Below are positions 1 to 8,768 of a stretch of DNA of 41,734 nt, piece after piece. Positions within the stretch are counted from its first letter, which is position 1. Each line of letters starts with the position of its first letter. Below the pieces are notes generated by a model, which saw only the letters and a program-made list of their open reading frames with translations, was not told where the DNA came from and made no database searches. The stretch comes from Candidatus Thorarchaeota archaeon (GTDB taxonomy: Archaea; Asgardarchaeota; Thorarchaeia; Thorarchaeales; Thorarchaeaceae), in NCBI GenBank assembly GCA_004524595.1, contig SDOA01000020.1, positions 1 to 41,734 of the forward strand, in the 5' to 3' direction. Made by a program: the position numbers and the translations under genes.

Positions 1-1
1 A

Positions 2-94
2 CAGCTGGGTATTCGTAATCTTGAGAGACTCTGCGAAGAAGATCCAGACCTGTGCGCAAAGATGGTTGAAGCTGAATCTTTAGCTCAAATCTGA
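2..94 (+). CDS. C-terminal end of an unidentified protein (partial)
   Basis: An open frame enters from the left edge and stops with TGA at 92-94. It gives the last 30 residues of a protein, acidic and Cys-containing (LCEEDPDLCAKMVEAE). The piece is too short to assign to a family. It converges on the FAD oxidoreductase, whose stop lies 6 bases away on the other strand, which fits a genuine gene end. The reading frame, not the function, is what is supported. Confidence 0.5.
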   Translation, partial: QLGIRNLERLCEEDPDLCAKMVEAESLAQI

Positions 95-100
95 GTATAG

Positions 101-1750
101 TCAGCTTATAGTTCCGGGTACAGAAATCATATTTCCTCTATTGATTATCCACTTTGGATCTAGTGCCATTTTCACAGCCCGCATCTCTTCAATTCCACTC
201 TCACCATACATTGCCTCAAGAAAGGCTCGCTTGAGTTTTCCAATCCCATGTTCTGCTGCTACTGTACCACCCAGCTCGACTGCTTTCTTTGCAAACAGCA
301 TGTAATTATCCATCCCCTGCTTCACTTCTTCATTATTTCGAGGAATCATGTTGACATGTAGATGGTTATCACCAATATGTCCAAAGATGACATACTCCAT
401 ACCTTGCTCTTCAAGAACGGAACGGTAGAATTTCAGATAGTCTCTGAGAGCTTCATCAGGAACAGCCATATCAGTACCAATCTTATGGACCTCGTGATAC
501 TCTGCTTTTCGTTGAGCAATCAGACCATTGACGGTTTCGGGCACGAAATGTCTAACTATTTTCATCTTTTCCAATTCTGTCCGATCTAGACCTGCCCAAC
601 TTGATTCCGATGATGAGTTGTTTTTATTCAGAATCTCTTCAAGAGCCATAATCATGGGTTCCATCTGATCTTCAGTGTATGAAAATTCAAAGAATACTAT
701 ACTCTTTGTATCATTTTTCATAGCGGGAACTGTGATTCCTGCGGAGCTTGCCTTTTCTTTAATCATCTTGATTGCATTAGGTCCAAAGTACTCTAAGAAG
801 TTCATCGTGATAGGTGAGTCAGGTGACCGTACATCGTACACAAAATTCACAGCATCGTCTTCACTGGGGAAAAATGCCATTACTGTCATGATATTCTCTG
901 GCAGTGCTACTAGGCGAAGCTCTACTAGAGAGATGACACCGAGTATGCCTTCAGAACCAATGAATAGATCGATAAGATCCATGCCAGGTTTTGCATAGAG
1001 TCCAGCAGCATTCTTGGTATTAGGCATCGTGTATTTTGGTATGTTTACAACAATTTCACTACCATCACTTAAAACTATAATGAACTGATCATCTTTTGCG
1101 TGGACAGATCCACGAGATATATCAAGGATATCACCATTTGCTAGAATGACTCTAATTCTCCGTACCCAATCTCGGACAGCACCATACTTGTAGGTTCTGG
1201 CACCAGAAGCATTACAAGCAACAATTCCGCCCAACCATGCACTCATCTCGGTTGGATCGACTGGGAAGGTATAATCACTGTGTTCTTTCAGGAACCGAGC
1301 TAGAGAAGTCTTCTGGATATCTGTACCTGTATCTTGAATCATATCAAGACTCTTAGAAATCACCGCCTTTACTACGTCATCGAGGGTGACACCAGCTTCA
1401 GCAGTTATTGAATAAAGTGCATCTGATTCGGAGTAATTCATGTACAGAATCTTGTTCATTCTTTCAAGATTCAATGCCATTCCACCAAGAGGTACTGATG
1501 CACCAGTTAGACCAGTCCGTCCACCTTGAATTGTGACGGGGATACCTACATCATAAGCAGTTCGCATCAAAGAAGATATTTCCACCTCTGTTTGAGGAAA
1601 TACAATTTTATCAGCCATTCCATCAAAGGAGTGACTCTCATCATCTAGATAGAGTGCGTAAGTGTCAGTAATTTCAGCTTGGTCTGTTACAGTTTTAATT
1701 TGTGAGAGACCTATGATTTCAGGTTTAATAGCATTAATGCGATTAGTCAT
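101..1750 (-). CDS. FAD-binding oxidoreductase, GlcD / D-lactate dehydrogenase family
   Basis: Flavoprotein of the vanillyl-alcohol-oxidase fold, expected to oxidise a 2-hydroxy acid such as glycolate or D-lactate. The N-terminal FAD domain shows GGRTGLTGASVPLGG, the typical pyrophosphate-binding loop, and later SAWLGGIVACNASGARTYKYG. The C-terminal FAD-oxidase domain shows GHIGDNHLHVNM and AAEHGIGKLKR, whose histidines are conserved in this family. The frame is open to 1810, but I prefer the ATG at 1750: GGAAGGTG sits about 7 bases upstream, and residues before it do not look like a signal. At about 549 residues it is slightly longer than bacterial GlcD. No iron-sulfur partner gene lies beside it, so the electron acceptor is unknown. 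Substrate is inferred only at family level. Confidence 0.88.
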   Translation of the reverse strand: MTNRINAIKPEIIGLSQIKTVTDQAEITDTYALYLDDESHSFDGMADKIVFPQTEVEISSLMRTAYDVGIPVTIQGGRTGLTGASVPLGGMALNLERMNKILYMNYSESDALYSITAEAGVTLDDVVKAVISKSLDMIQDTGTDIQKTSLARFLKEHSDYTFPVDPTEMSAWLGGIVACNASGARTYKYGAVRDWVRRIRVILANGDILDISRGSVHAKDDQFIIVLSDGSEIVVNIPKYTMPNTKNAAGLYAKPGMDLIDLFIGSEGILGVISLVELRLVALPENIMTVMAFFPSEDDAVNFVYDVRSPDSPITMNFLEYFGPNAIKMIKEKASSAGITVPAMKNDTKSIVFFEFSYTEDQMEPMIMALEEILNKNNSSSESSWAGLDRTELEKMKIVRHFVPETVNGLIAQRKAEYHEVHKIGTDMAVPDEALRDYLKFYRSVLEEQGMEYVIFGHIGDNHLHVNMIPRNNEEVKQGMDNYMLFAKKAVELGGTVAAEHGIGKLKRAFLEAMYGESGIEEMRAVKMALDPKWIINRGNMISVPGTIS

Positions 1751-1875
1751 TGGAACACACCTTCCAAGTGAAGTTGCTGTAATTGATTTCGATGAAATTA
1801 ATCCTATCAAATATTTGGTGTGGTTGTTGCAACTAACGATTTATGAGTGATATAACGATGTGAACTCATGACATA

Positions 1876-2805
1876 TTGGCTATAGAGTGTGGTAAATTGA
1901 AGATTGCAGCAATATCGGATCTTCATGTCATTCAAGACAAATTAGATGAATTATTCCTTAATACAATAAGAGAGAGAGTAGAGAAAATTAGACCGGATGT
2001 CTTTGTTATTGCAGGGGACATAAGCGATTATTTAGATGTCATATCAGATTCACTTAAACAATTGCAAATCGATGACTGCAAGAATCTCTTTGTAGCTGGA
2101 AACCATGATATTTGGTTCGAAGATGGAGGTGGGCCGGGGTCACTCGAAAAATATGCGAAAAGTATTGGAGAGATATGCAGGAAACATGATTTTGCATATC
2201 TACCAGATGCACCATATATTGAGGGAGAAATTGCATTTGTCGGGAGTATTGGATGGTATGATTATTCATTTAGACGACCTGAACTCGAAATTCCCGAGGA
2301 AAATTACATACAGAAGGACTACCAAGGAGCTACATGGTATGACCTGTTCAAAATTGATTGGGGATATTCCGACATAGAAGCAACAAATCTGTTCAATCAA
2401 AAATTAGAATATGATTTAGAAACACTGCCAGACCACATTTCAAAGGTGGTATATGTTTCTCACCACCTCCCTTTCAAGGATCTAACCGTGTACAGGAACA
2501 AACTCCCTTGGGACTTTCATAGTGCTTTCATGGGTGCGACAAGCACAGGTGATATCCTCTTGAAGGATAAGAGAGTGATGTTGTCGATATCAGGACATAG
2601 TCATATACGAAATATGACTGCAATTGGAGATCTCACCGCAATAACAGTTCCAGTAGGTTATGGTCGTCCATCAGAAAATGGGATTAAAGAGTTTGTAAAG
2701 CAAGCGATTGCCATTATAGATTTAATCGATAATGAGGTGATTGTATCAGATTTTGTTCAAGGAGACATTTGTGCCGGGTTGCCTTACGTAAATTATAGAA
2801 TCTAA
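1876..2805 (+). CDS. Calcineurin-like metallophosphoesterase
   Basis: Di-metal phosphoesterase. All five family motifs are visible in order: SDLHV near residue 15, AGDISD near 48, GNHDIW near 76, SHHLPF near 196 and SGHSHIRN near 238. These supply the Asp, His and Asn metal ligands of the calcineurin/Mre11 fold. There is no signal peptide or membrane segment, so it should be cytosolic. The only clean start is TTG at 1876; a second TTG at 1897 would give a start just before the first beta strand, and neither has a convincing ribosome site. It stands alone between a converging and a following gene. Family is sure; substrate (nucleotide, phosphodiester or protein) cannot be told. Confidence 0.85.
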   Translation: MAIECGKLKIAAISDLHVIQDKLDELFLNTIRERVEKIRPDVFVIAGDISDYLDVISDSLKQLQIDDCKNLFVAGNHDIWFEDGGGPGSLEKYAKSIGEICRKHDFAYLPDAPYIEGEIAFVGSIGWYDYSFRRPELEIPEENYIQKDYQGATWYDLFKIDWGYSDIEATNLFNQKLEYDLETLPDHISKVVYVSHHLPFKDLTVYRNKLPWDFHSAFMGATSTGDILLKDKRVMLSISGHSHIRNMTAIGDLTAITVPVGYGRPSENGIKEFVKQAIAIIDLIDNEVIVSDFVQGDICAGLPYVNYRI

Positions 2806-3036
2806 TTTTTTGATGACTGATTAATAAGTGGGAGATATAGAAGCAACAAAGACCTAGATAGAAAAACAATCGCAACTCATTGTTTTACTATCATCCTTCA
2901 GCGAGTTCGTAAGGATTTGTATACATTTTGGAATAATTCATCGAACAAATGGTAGTGGCTATCTGGTACGGAACAATCTGCATTCGGTCTATGGAAAAAG
3001 GGATGAACGATGTGGTCTATGCATTAATATATCGGG

Positions 3037-4365
3037 ATGGTCCAATCAGCAAATTGTTGTGAGCCTATGCAAGAACCTGTTGGAACCCTTGTAATGTTGG
3101 TTTTCATTGGCACATATCTAGCTATATCCAGTGAGAAAGTAAATCGAGCTGCGATGTCTATGACTGGGATGGGTTTCGCAGGACTGGTTCTTTTGGGTTT
3201 TGGAACCAGTTTTACAGATTTAGTTCATAACATTGAGTGGACTACAATACTCTTCCTTGTGTCTATGATGGCAATAGTTGCTGTTGCAGGACAATCGGGA
3301 ATGTTCCAGTACATTGCCTTAACACTTGCAAAGCCTACAGGAGGTAATACAAGTCGATTGTTTACTGTATTCATTGTCTTTGTCTTTATAGTTTCAATAG
3401 TATTTGATACAACATCAACTATGTTGATAATGGGACCACTGACTATAGAAGTATGTAAAGCATTGGAAATTGACTTCAAACCTTTCCTAATCACAGAGGC
3501 AATTACAGCTAACTTCGCATCTATCCCATCTATTGTTGGAGCTGTTCCAAATCTTGTTATTGCAGAAAGCGTGTACAAGCTTGGAGTAGTAAGTTTCAAC
3601 GCGGGTTTTCTCTTTATAGTCATGATGCCTCTCTCAGTAATGCTGCTCATAGTTACACTATTCATCTTGCAGAGGATCTTTAAAGAGAAATTGTGTGATA
3701 CAAGTGACGAGATTGTAGAAGAAGTCTTTGTTGTCACACCTCAACACATGATACGCTCACGAAGCGATTTTTACGTATCTCTTGCTGCAATAGCAATTCT
3801 AACACTAGCCTTTACTTTTGGGCAGGGTTCCGGTCTTGAACCGGCGCTTGTGGCTATTATCGTGGCGTTTGTTGTGTTGATTATGACGCGTTCAAGAGTA
3901 GAAAATATACTGTCGCAAATCAACTGGAATACTGTCTTTTTCTTGATTGGTATTTTCGGTCTTGTAGCTGCTCTCGAAATTGTTGGATTCATTGATGACA
4001 TTGAACTTTTCGTAGGTAATATTGTATCTGGAAACTTGGGCGGAGCGGTCACATTTTTAGTATGGGTGCCAGCATTGCTCTCAGCAGTGATTGATAACAT
4101 TCCAGTTTCTGTTGTTCTTGCTCCAATTGCTGCAAACCTAGCATCAATAACACCAATCTTCCCAGCCATTCTTGTCTTCGCTGTAAATGTTGGAGGTTAC
4201 GTCCTTCCAATAGGCGCACCTGCAAACATAATAGCTATGGCGATGGCTGAGAACGAACACGATCCTATAAGTTTCAAAGCATTTGCAATGATAGCCACGC
4301 CTTTAGCTATGCTTCATCTACTTATTGGGACTGGATGGCTCTTTTTGATGTCATTAGTTGTGTAG
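3037..4365 (+). CDS. ArsB/NhaD-type ion transporter (ion transporter superfamily, CitMHS-like)
   Basis: Integral membrane protein of about 11 hydrophobic segments. It shows the two-half layout of the ArsB/NhaD/citrate-Mg group: segment pairs containing VFDTTSTMLIMGP and ITANFASIPSIVGAVPN in the first half, and SAVIDNIPVSVVLAP with GGYVLPIGAPANIIAMA in the second. The Asp/Asn-Pro and GxPxN re-entrant motifs are typical of the superfamily. Likely substrates are an oxyanion, Na+/H+ or a dicarboxylate; sequence alone does not decide. The start is uncertain: ATG at 3037 has no ribosome site at proper distance, and ATG at 3067, ten codons on, has a weak GTGAG just upstream. It is single and followed by a GC-rich structured segment. 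Confidence 0.82.
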   Translation: MVQSANCCEPMQEPVGTLVMLVFIGTYLAISSEKVNRAAMSMTGMGFAGLVLLGFGTSFTDLVHNIEWTTILFLVSMMAIVAVAGQSGMFQYIALTLAKPTGGNTSRLFTVFIVFVFIVSIVFDTTSTMLIMGPLTIEVCKALEIDFKPFLITEAITANFASIPSIVGAVPNLVIAESVYKLGVVSFNAGFLFIVMMPLSVMLLIVTLFILQRIFKEKLCDTSDEIVEEVFVVTPQHMIRSRSDFYVSLAAIAILTLAFTFGQGSGLEPALVAIIVAFVVLIMTRSRVENILSQINWNTVFFLIGIFGLVAALEIVGFIDDIELFVGNIVSGNLGGAVTFLVWVPALLSAVIDNIPVSVVLAPIAANLASITPIFPAILVFAVNVGGYVLPIGAPANIIAMAMAENEHDPISFKAFAMIATPLAMLHLLIGTGWLFLMSLVV

Positions 4366-4381
4366 CAGAGGAAAATCAAGA

Positions 4382-4439
4382 GGCGTCCAGCCTCCGACAT
4401 ATGGCCGCCGGGAGGACGACACTGCGGAAACAAGACGCC
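4382..4439 (+). ncRNA. GC-rich structured RNA candidate with possible pseudoknot
   Basis: About 65% G+C in positions 4381-4440, against AT-rich flanks on both sides. A 6-bp closing stem joins GGCGTC (4382-4387) and GACGCC (4434-4439). Inside, CCTCC (4391-4395) pairs with GGAGG (4411-4415), and the loop bases CCGC (4405-4408) can pair with GCGG (4424-4427), making an H-type pseudoknot. A competing pairing, CGTCC (4384-4388) with GGACG (4414-4418), would exclude the closing stem. It matches no RNA class I can recall with confidence. Strand is not certain because the palindromic stems fold either way. Plus is chosen because it follows the transporter stop by 16 bases and precedes the nuclease gene. 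Confidence 0.4.
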
Positions 4440-4574
4440 AAAAATATTTGGTAAAATTTCCTTAACTGTCTTTAGTATGTTGCAGAAATGCGCAAAATAT
4501 GACTCAAGATTGATTTTTCATCAAAAGCCCAATTTTTAAAATCATACTGGAGAAGAATAAATAAGAGAAATTCT

Positions 4575-5087
4575 TTGAGTGTGTCCAGATTGCCAAAAAG
4601 AGCGCGTTGTCCGCATTGTGATGGTCTTTTCAATAGGGACATGCTTGATGGACATGTCCAAAAATGTAGAGAGAAAAAACGAAAGGGTGATAGGGGAATA
4701 TCAAGAAAGAGAAAACAGAGTATAATTGTAGATGGTAATAATATCGCATATCATCTTTCGCCGGCCAGGAAACCTTTGGTAAAGAATCTTCTACTTGCAC
4801 ATAACAGCCTTACACAAGGTGGATATAGACCAGTCTACATTATATCATCGGCCCTTGTTAATTCAGTCGAGAACCTTGAAGTTCTAAACACATTCATATC
4901 TTCTGTAGAAGTGATGATCGCACCGCGAGGAACCAATGATGATCTCAAGATTATTCAAGTCGCTCAAGAGAGGAATGCAGATATTATATCCAATGACAGG
5001 TTTCTCGATTGGATTGAAAAATATCCTTGGTTACCAGAAAGACTCAGAAGGTATAGAATGACACCCACAGGACTCATCGTGGCCTAG
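4575..5087 (+). CDS. C2HC zinc finger + NYN (PIN-like) ribonuclease domain protein
   Basis: Two-part protein of about 170 residues. The N-terminus carries a zinc-finger pattern, Cys12, Cys15, His27, Cys31 (CPHCDGLFNRDMLDGHVQKC), then a strongly basic linker (KKRKGDRGISRKRKQ). The rest resembles the Zc3h12a/NYN nuclease fold: IIVDGNNIA with Asp53, an acidic pair NDDLKI near 121, and IISNDRFLDWI with Asp141 and Asp145, which would bind a catalytic metal. In this family such proteins cut RNA. The start is TTG at 4575 or GTG at 4581. A TATA-like stretch TTTTTAAAAT at 4533-4542 would place the transcript start close to the codon, so the mRNA may be leaderless. The AlaRS gene follows about 90 bases later on the same strand. 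Confidence 0.7.
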   Translation: MSVSRLPKRARCPHCDGLFNRDMLDGHVQKCREKKRKGDRGISRKRKQSIIVDGNNIAYHLSPARKPLVKNLLLAHNSLTQGGYRPVYIISSALVNSVENLEVLNTFISSVEVMIAPRGTNDDLKIIQVAQERNADIISNDRFLDWIEKYPWLPERLRRYRMTPTGLIVA

Positions 5088-5177
5088 AGAATGAAATTAA
5101 AAAGGAGTATCCTTCGAAAGCGTTAAAATCCGTCATGAATTGTCCATGCTAATCCCATATTTAATGAGTTGAATAGA

Positions 5178-6956
5178 ATGAAAATCAGTGAACTACGAAG
5201 CATGTACTTAGAATTCTTTAGAGAGAGAAACCATACTATAATTGCTTCTGCATCACTGATTCCTGAGGATGACCCCTCAGCCCTTTTTACTTCTGCAGGT
5301 ATGCATCCTCTTGTGCCATATCTATTAGGACAGCCACATCCACAGGGCACACGCTTGACAAATGTTCAGAAATGTATCCGTACCACAGATATTGACGATG
5401 TGGGAGACACAACACACCTCACATTCTTTGAGATGTTGGGAAACTGGAGCCTTGGCGATTATTGGAAAAAGCAAGCCATTACATGGAGTTATGAATTTCT
5501 GACCTCAAAGAAGTACTTGGGTTTTAATCCTTCAAAACTCTCGGTAACGGTGTTTGCTGGAGATGAAGACTCCCCCAGAGATGATGAGGCAGCTGAGGTC
5601 TGGAAAAGTCTTGGAATCCCAGAGGAGCGGATATACTTTCTAGGAAAAGACGATAATTGGTGGATTGCTGGTAATAGTGGACCTTGTGGACCTTGCACAG
5701 AGATGTTCATAGAGGTTGAGGAGATGGCAAAATGCAGTTCCGATTGTAGGCCGGGTTGCAACTGTGGTCATTTTGTTGAAGTCTGGAATGACGTATTCAT
5801 GATGTATTTCAAAAGTGATGACGGCATCTACACTCCATTAAGACAACAAAGTGTTGATACTGGAATGGGAGTCGAAAGGACTGCAGCCATGCTTCAGGGA
5901 GTTCCGTCTGTATTTGATACTGAAGCCTTTGTGCCCTTGATAGAGTATATCAAAGAGATATCACCAAAGGAAGAGTTCTCAGAACATGATAATACACTAA
6001 TCAGAATAATTACTGATCATGTCAGGTCAGCGATAATGATCATGGCAGATGACCGGCAAATTGCACCATCGAATGTCGAACAAGGGTATATTGTCAGAAG
6101 GCTCCTTAGGAAATCTATACACTCTGCAGATAGGTTAGAGATAGGACAAGGATTCATGACAGGAGTTACAGATATCGTTGTCAACATGTTCAAGGACATC
6201 TACAACGAAGTTGAACGAAATAAGGAGTTTATACTCAAGAATCTTGAAGCAGAAGAAAAGAAATTCAGAAACACTTTAACTAAAGCATTACGAAGATTTG
6301 ACAAGATTTACGAGGAAACAGGGACCATTACCGGACAAGATGCATTTCTTCTATTTACTAGCTTCGGATTACCCCTTGAAATGACCCGAGATCTTGCAAG
6401 GGAGAAAGGTGTTCTTATTGATATGAATGAATTCACAAAGCAGTTTGAGGAGCATAGGGAACTATCTAGAACTGCAGCTCAAGGGAAATTTAAGGGCGGT
6501 CTAGCAGATCACACTGAGAACATAACCAAGCTCCATACAGCAACACACCTTCTACAGGCAGCGCTTAGGAAAGTACTAGGAGAATCAGTACAACAAAATG
6601 GTAGCAATATTACACAAGAAAGGCTCAGGTTTGACTTCACGTTCTCAAGGAAAATGACTCCTGCAGAACTTGAGGAAGTGGAAGATTTAGTCAATGATGT
6701 AATCTCGAAAGATATGGCAGTAGAACGGTCGTTCATGCCCTATGACCAAGCAATACAAAGGGGAGCATTAGCCTTTTTCAAAGAGAATTACGGAGAAGTT
6801 GTTTCAGTCTATAGTGTCGGTTCTTTCAGTATGGAACTATGTGGAGGACCTCATGTTGAAACCACGGGGCTGCTTGGAAAATTCAGGATTACCAAACAAG
6901 AGAAGATTGGTGCAGGTATTCTGAGAATAAAAGCAGTTCTTGAATTTGATGATTAG
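5178..6956 (+). CDS. alaS: Alanine--tRNA ligase, short bacterial (CPR-like) form
   Basis: Charges tRNA-Ala with alanine. Class II core at the N-terminus: TSAGMHPLVPYLLG, the motif TFFEMLGNWSLGDYW and motif 3 GMGVERTAAML. The editing domain near the C-terminus has HTATH (H456, H460, counting from the TTG at 5169) and CGGPH (C558, H562), the four zinc ligands. A Cys cluster CSSDCRPGCNCG lies in the catalytic region. The protein ends right after the editing domain and lacks the C-Ala/DHHA1 oligomerisation part, so it is about 590 residues rather than the 850-900 usual in archaea and most bacteria. This short layout and wording recall AlaRS of candidate-phyla-radiation bacteria, suggesting transfer. 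ATG at 5178 is chosen over TTG at 5169. Confidence 0.92.
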   Translation: MKISELRSMYLEFFRERNHTIIASASLIPEDDPSALFTSAGMHPLVPYLLGQPHPQGTRLTNVQKCIRTTDIDDVGDTTHLTFFEMLGNWSLGDYWKKQAITWSYEFLTSKKYLGFNPSKLSVTVFAGDEDSPRDDEAAEVWKSLGIPEERIYFLGKDDNWWIAGNSGPCGPCTEMFIEVEEMAKCSSDCRPGCNCGHFVEVWNDVFMMYFKSDDGIYTPLRQQSVDTGMGVERTAAMLQGVPSVFDTEAFVPLIEYIKEISPKEEFSEHDNTLIRIITDHVRSAIMIMADDRQIAPSNVEQGYIVRRLLRKSIHSADRLEIGQGFMTGVTDIVVNMFKDIYNEVERNKEFILKNLEAEEKKFRNTLTKALRRFDKIYEETGTITGQDAFLLFTSFGLPLEMTRDLAREKGVLIDMNEFTKQFEEHRELSRTAAQGKFKGGLADHTENITKLHTATHLLQAALRKVLGESVQQNGSNITQERLRFDFTFSRKMTPAELEEVEDLVNDVISKDMAVERSFMPYDQAIQRGALAFFKENYGEVVSVYSVGSFSMELCGGPHVETTGLLGKFRITKQEKIGAGILRIKAVLEFDD

Positions 6957-7049
6957 AATGAGAAAATACGTAAGGTCTATTTGTCACTCAGGGTACCTTT
7001 TCTTGTTTGAAATTCGACATAAAGAAACCTCCACTAGGAGAATAATACA

Positions 7050-7712
7050 ATGGGCACATTCTCAAAGATATTGGGATTAGGCGATAAGGACCTCCAAGAC
7101 CAAGCTGACAAGCTCCTCCTTAAACTGAGCAAAGCTTTGCAATCTGCCAGTGCAAAATTGCATGTATGTGCAGATGATTGGGTCGAAGGGAAGATGGACC
7201 ACCTTAATGAACTTGAGGCTGAAATCATAGCACTCGAACGGAAAGCAGATAAAATCAAGGACGAGCTATTTGTAAAGATATTTTCAAAGAGAGCGTATCT
7301 TCCCCAACAGGCACAGGACCGGCACAGACTCGTAATTCATATGGACAGCGTCATTGATGCTGCTGAAGATGCAGTACGAATGATGCTCATAGGGCGGAAA
7401 TATAAACCACCGGAACAAATACACAGAATAGCAGAGAAGGGATGGATATGTACAGATCTTCTTCAGGATGCTATCAAGTATCTATTCACTGATTTTGATA
7501 AGTCTGTAGAATACACTTTGAAGATTGATAAGGTTAGAGAAGATGCAAGAGACCTACAGTTCGACCTCTTGAAAGAATTATTCAATGAAGACAAATATGA
7601 TGCAAAAGAAGTTATTCTATTTCGTGCTATTTCTGAGAGGATACTGAAAGTAGCCATTACTGCAGAAGAAACTAGCGACTTCATTCGAGCATTAGCAGTC
7701 AGACATGCGTAG
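7050..7712 (+). CDS. DUF47 / PhoU-like phosphate transport accessory protein
   Basis: All-helical cytosolic protein of 220 residues, of the PhoU-like DUF47 family usually encoded beside PiT phosphate transporters. Visible marks are long amphipathic helices, a metal-binding-type helix ending (LERKADKIKDELF, near residue 65-77) and the second helical hairpin with ISERILKVAITAEETSDFIRAL, typical for the family's C-terminus. AGGAGA ends about 9 bases before the ATG. Seventeen bases separate its stop from the transporter start, so the two form an operon. By analogy it modulates or gates phosphate uptake; this is inference from family context, not from residues seen. Confidence 0.85.
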   Translation: MGTFSKILGLGDKDLQDQADKLLLKLSKALQSASAKLHVCADDWVEGKMDHLNELEAEIIALERKADKIKDELFVKIFSKRAYLPQQAQDRHRLVIHMDSVIDAAEDAVRMMLIGRKYKPPEQIHRIAEKGWICTDLLQDAIKYLFTDFDKSVEYTLKIDKVREDARDLQFDLLKELFNEDKYDAKEVILFRAISERILKVAITAEETSDFIRALAVRHA

Positions 7713-7729
7713 ACGGAGGACCTATACAT

Positions 7730-8758
7730 TTGGAGCCTTTACTTCTAGCAGCCTTACTCGTCATTAGCTTCCTTGTGGCGTTCTCAATTGGGGGAAACGA
7801 TGAAGCAATGGCTCCAGCAGTTGGAGCAAAGGTGTTTACAATAAGAGCAGCAGTGGCTATAGGTGCTCTAATTACTATTATTGGTGCAATCACTCTGGGA
7901 AGTAACGTATCAGAGAAAGTAGGATCAGACATGGTTAGTGGAATGGAGATGAGCATAGACATGGTCTTTGCAATCCTGATATCTATGGCAATCTGGCTTC
8001 TTATTGCATCCATTTCTAAAGGTCTACCAATTAGTACAACCCAGTGTATTGTAGGATCAGTTATTGGTGTTGCAATCTCAGCTCCACTCATGGGATACCC
8101 TGAGTGGGGTGTCAATGTTGTGGATTGGTATGTTGTTCTAGAAGTCTTTGTAGGATGGATCCTCTCTCCACTTATCGGATTCATCTTTGCAGCAGCCATT
8201 TTCTCATTAGTTAGACATATTCAAAAAAGAGCAAAGGGATTCACAGATTACGAAAAACAGGAACGAATTGCATCCTATCTTCTAGCTGGATTTCTAATAC
8301 TGACATCATTAAGTAGAGGAGGAAATGATGTGGCAAATGCTATTGCACCTCTTGTTAGACTCCCAGATTTTTTGGGAGTGTATTATGTTGGTTCTTTTGT
8401 CATTCCTCGCTACTTGGTACCTCTTCTCGTTGGAGGTTTCGGTATGGCCTTAGGTCTTATCGTGGTTGGACGAAAGGTGATTAAAACTCTTGCAACAGAG
8501 GTTGTTACACTCTCGCCATCCTCTGCTCTCTCTGCAAGTATATCAGTTTCTGTGATTATGTTTGTCGGAACACTTCTTGGATTGCCATTGAGTGGAACTC
8601 ATGTCCTTGTAGCTGCTTTAATCGCCGTAGGTTGGGTTGCTGAAACACCCATCAAGATGAAACAAGTTAAAGATATCCTGATATCTTGGGTGATAACCGT
8701 CCCAATATCCGCAATATTGGCAGTAGGAGTTTTCTTGTTAATTCATGGCTTTATCTGA
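7730..8758 (+). CDS. PiT family inorganic phosphate transporter
   Basis: Membrane symporter for inorganic phosphate. The internal repeat typical of PiT (PF01384) is seen twice: GGNDEAMAPAVGA near residue 22 in the first half and GGNDVANAIAPLV near 199 in the second. The motif PISTTQCIVGSVIG follows the first repeat and PLSGTHVLVAALIAVG the second. About 10 hydrophobic segments over 342 residues, normal length for archaeal members. The start is TTG at 7730, decided by a strong CGGAGG at 7714-7719. Being directly behind the DUF47 gene supports phosphate as substrate. The first repeat departs from the usual GANDxANA (GGNDEAMA). Confidence 0.9.
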   Translation: MEPLLLAALLVISFLVAFSIGGNDEAMAPAVGAKVFTIRAAVAIGALITIIGAITLGSNVSEKVGSDMVSGMEMSIDMVFAILISMAIWLLIASISKGLPISTTQCIVGSVIGVAISAPLMGYPEWGVNVVDWYVVLEVFVGWILSPLIGFIFAAAIFSLVRHIQKRAKGFTDYEKQERIASYLLAGFLILTSLSRGGNDVANAIAPLVRLPDFLGVYYVGSFVIPRYLVPLLVGGFGMALGLIVVGRKVIKTLATEVVTLSPSSALSASISVSVIMFVGTLLGLPLSGTHVLVAALIAVGWVAETPIKMKQVKDILISWVITVPISAILAVGVFLLIHGFI

Positions 8759-8768
8759 AATACACTCT

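Noticed and set aside
2949..3062. 37-codon frame just upstream of the ArsB/NhaD-like transporter, reading MVVAIWYGTI at its start
   Set aside because: No ribosome site and no familiar sequence; it overlaps the putative transporter start. Could be a leader but looks like chance.
4382..4439. Reading the GC-rich element as a guanidine-III, HDV-like or H/ACA RNA
   Set aside because: Helix order and conserved bases do not fit any of these; only short likenesses exist, so it is left unassigned.
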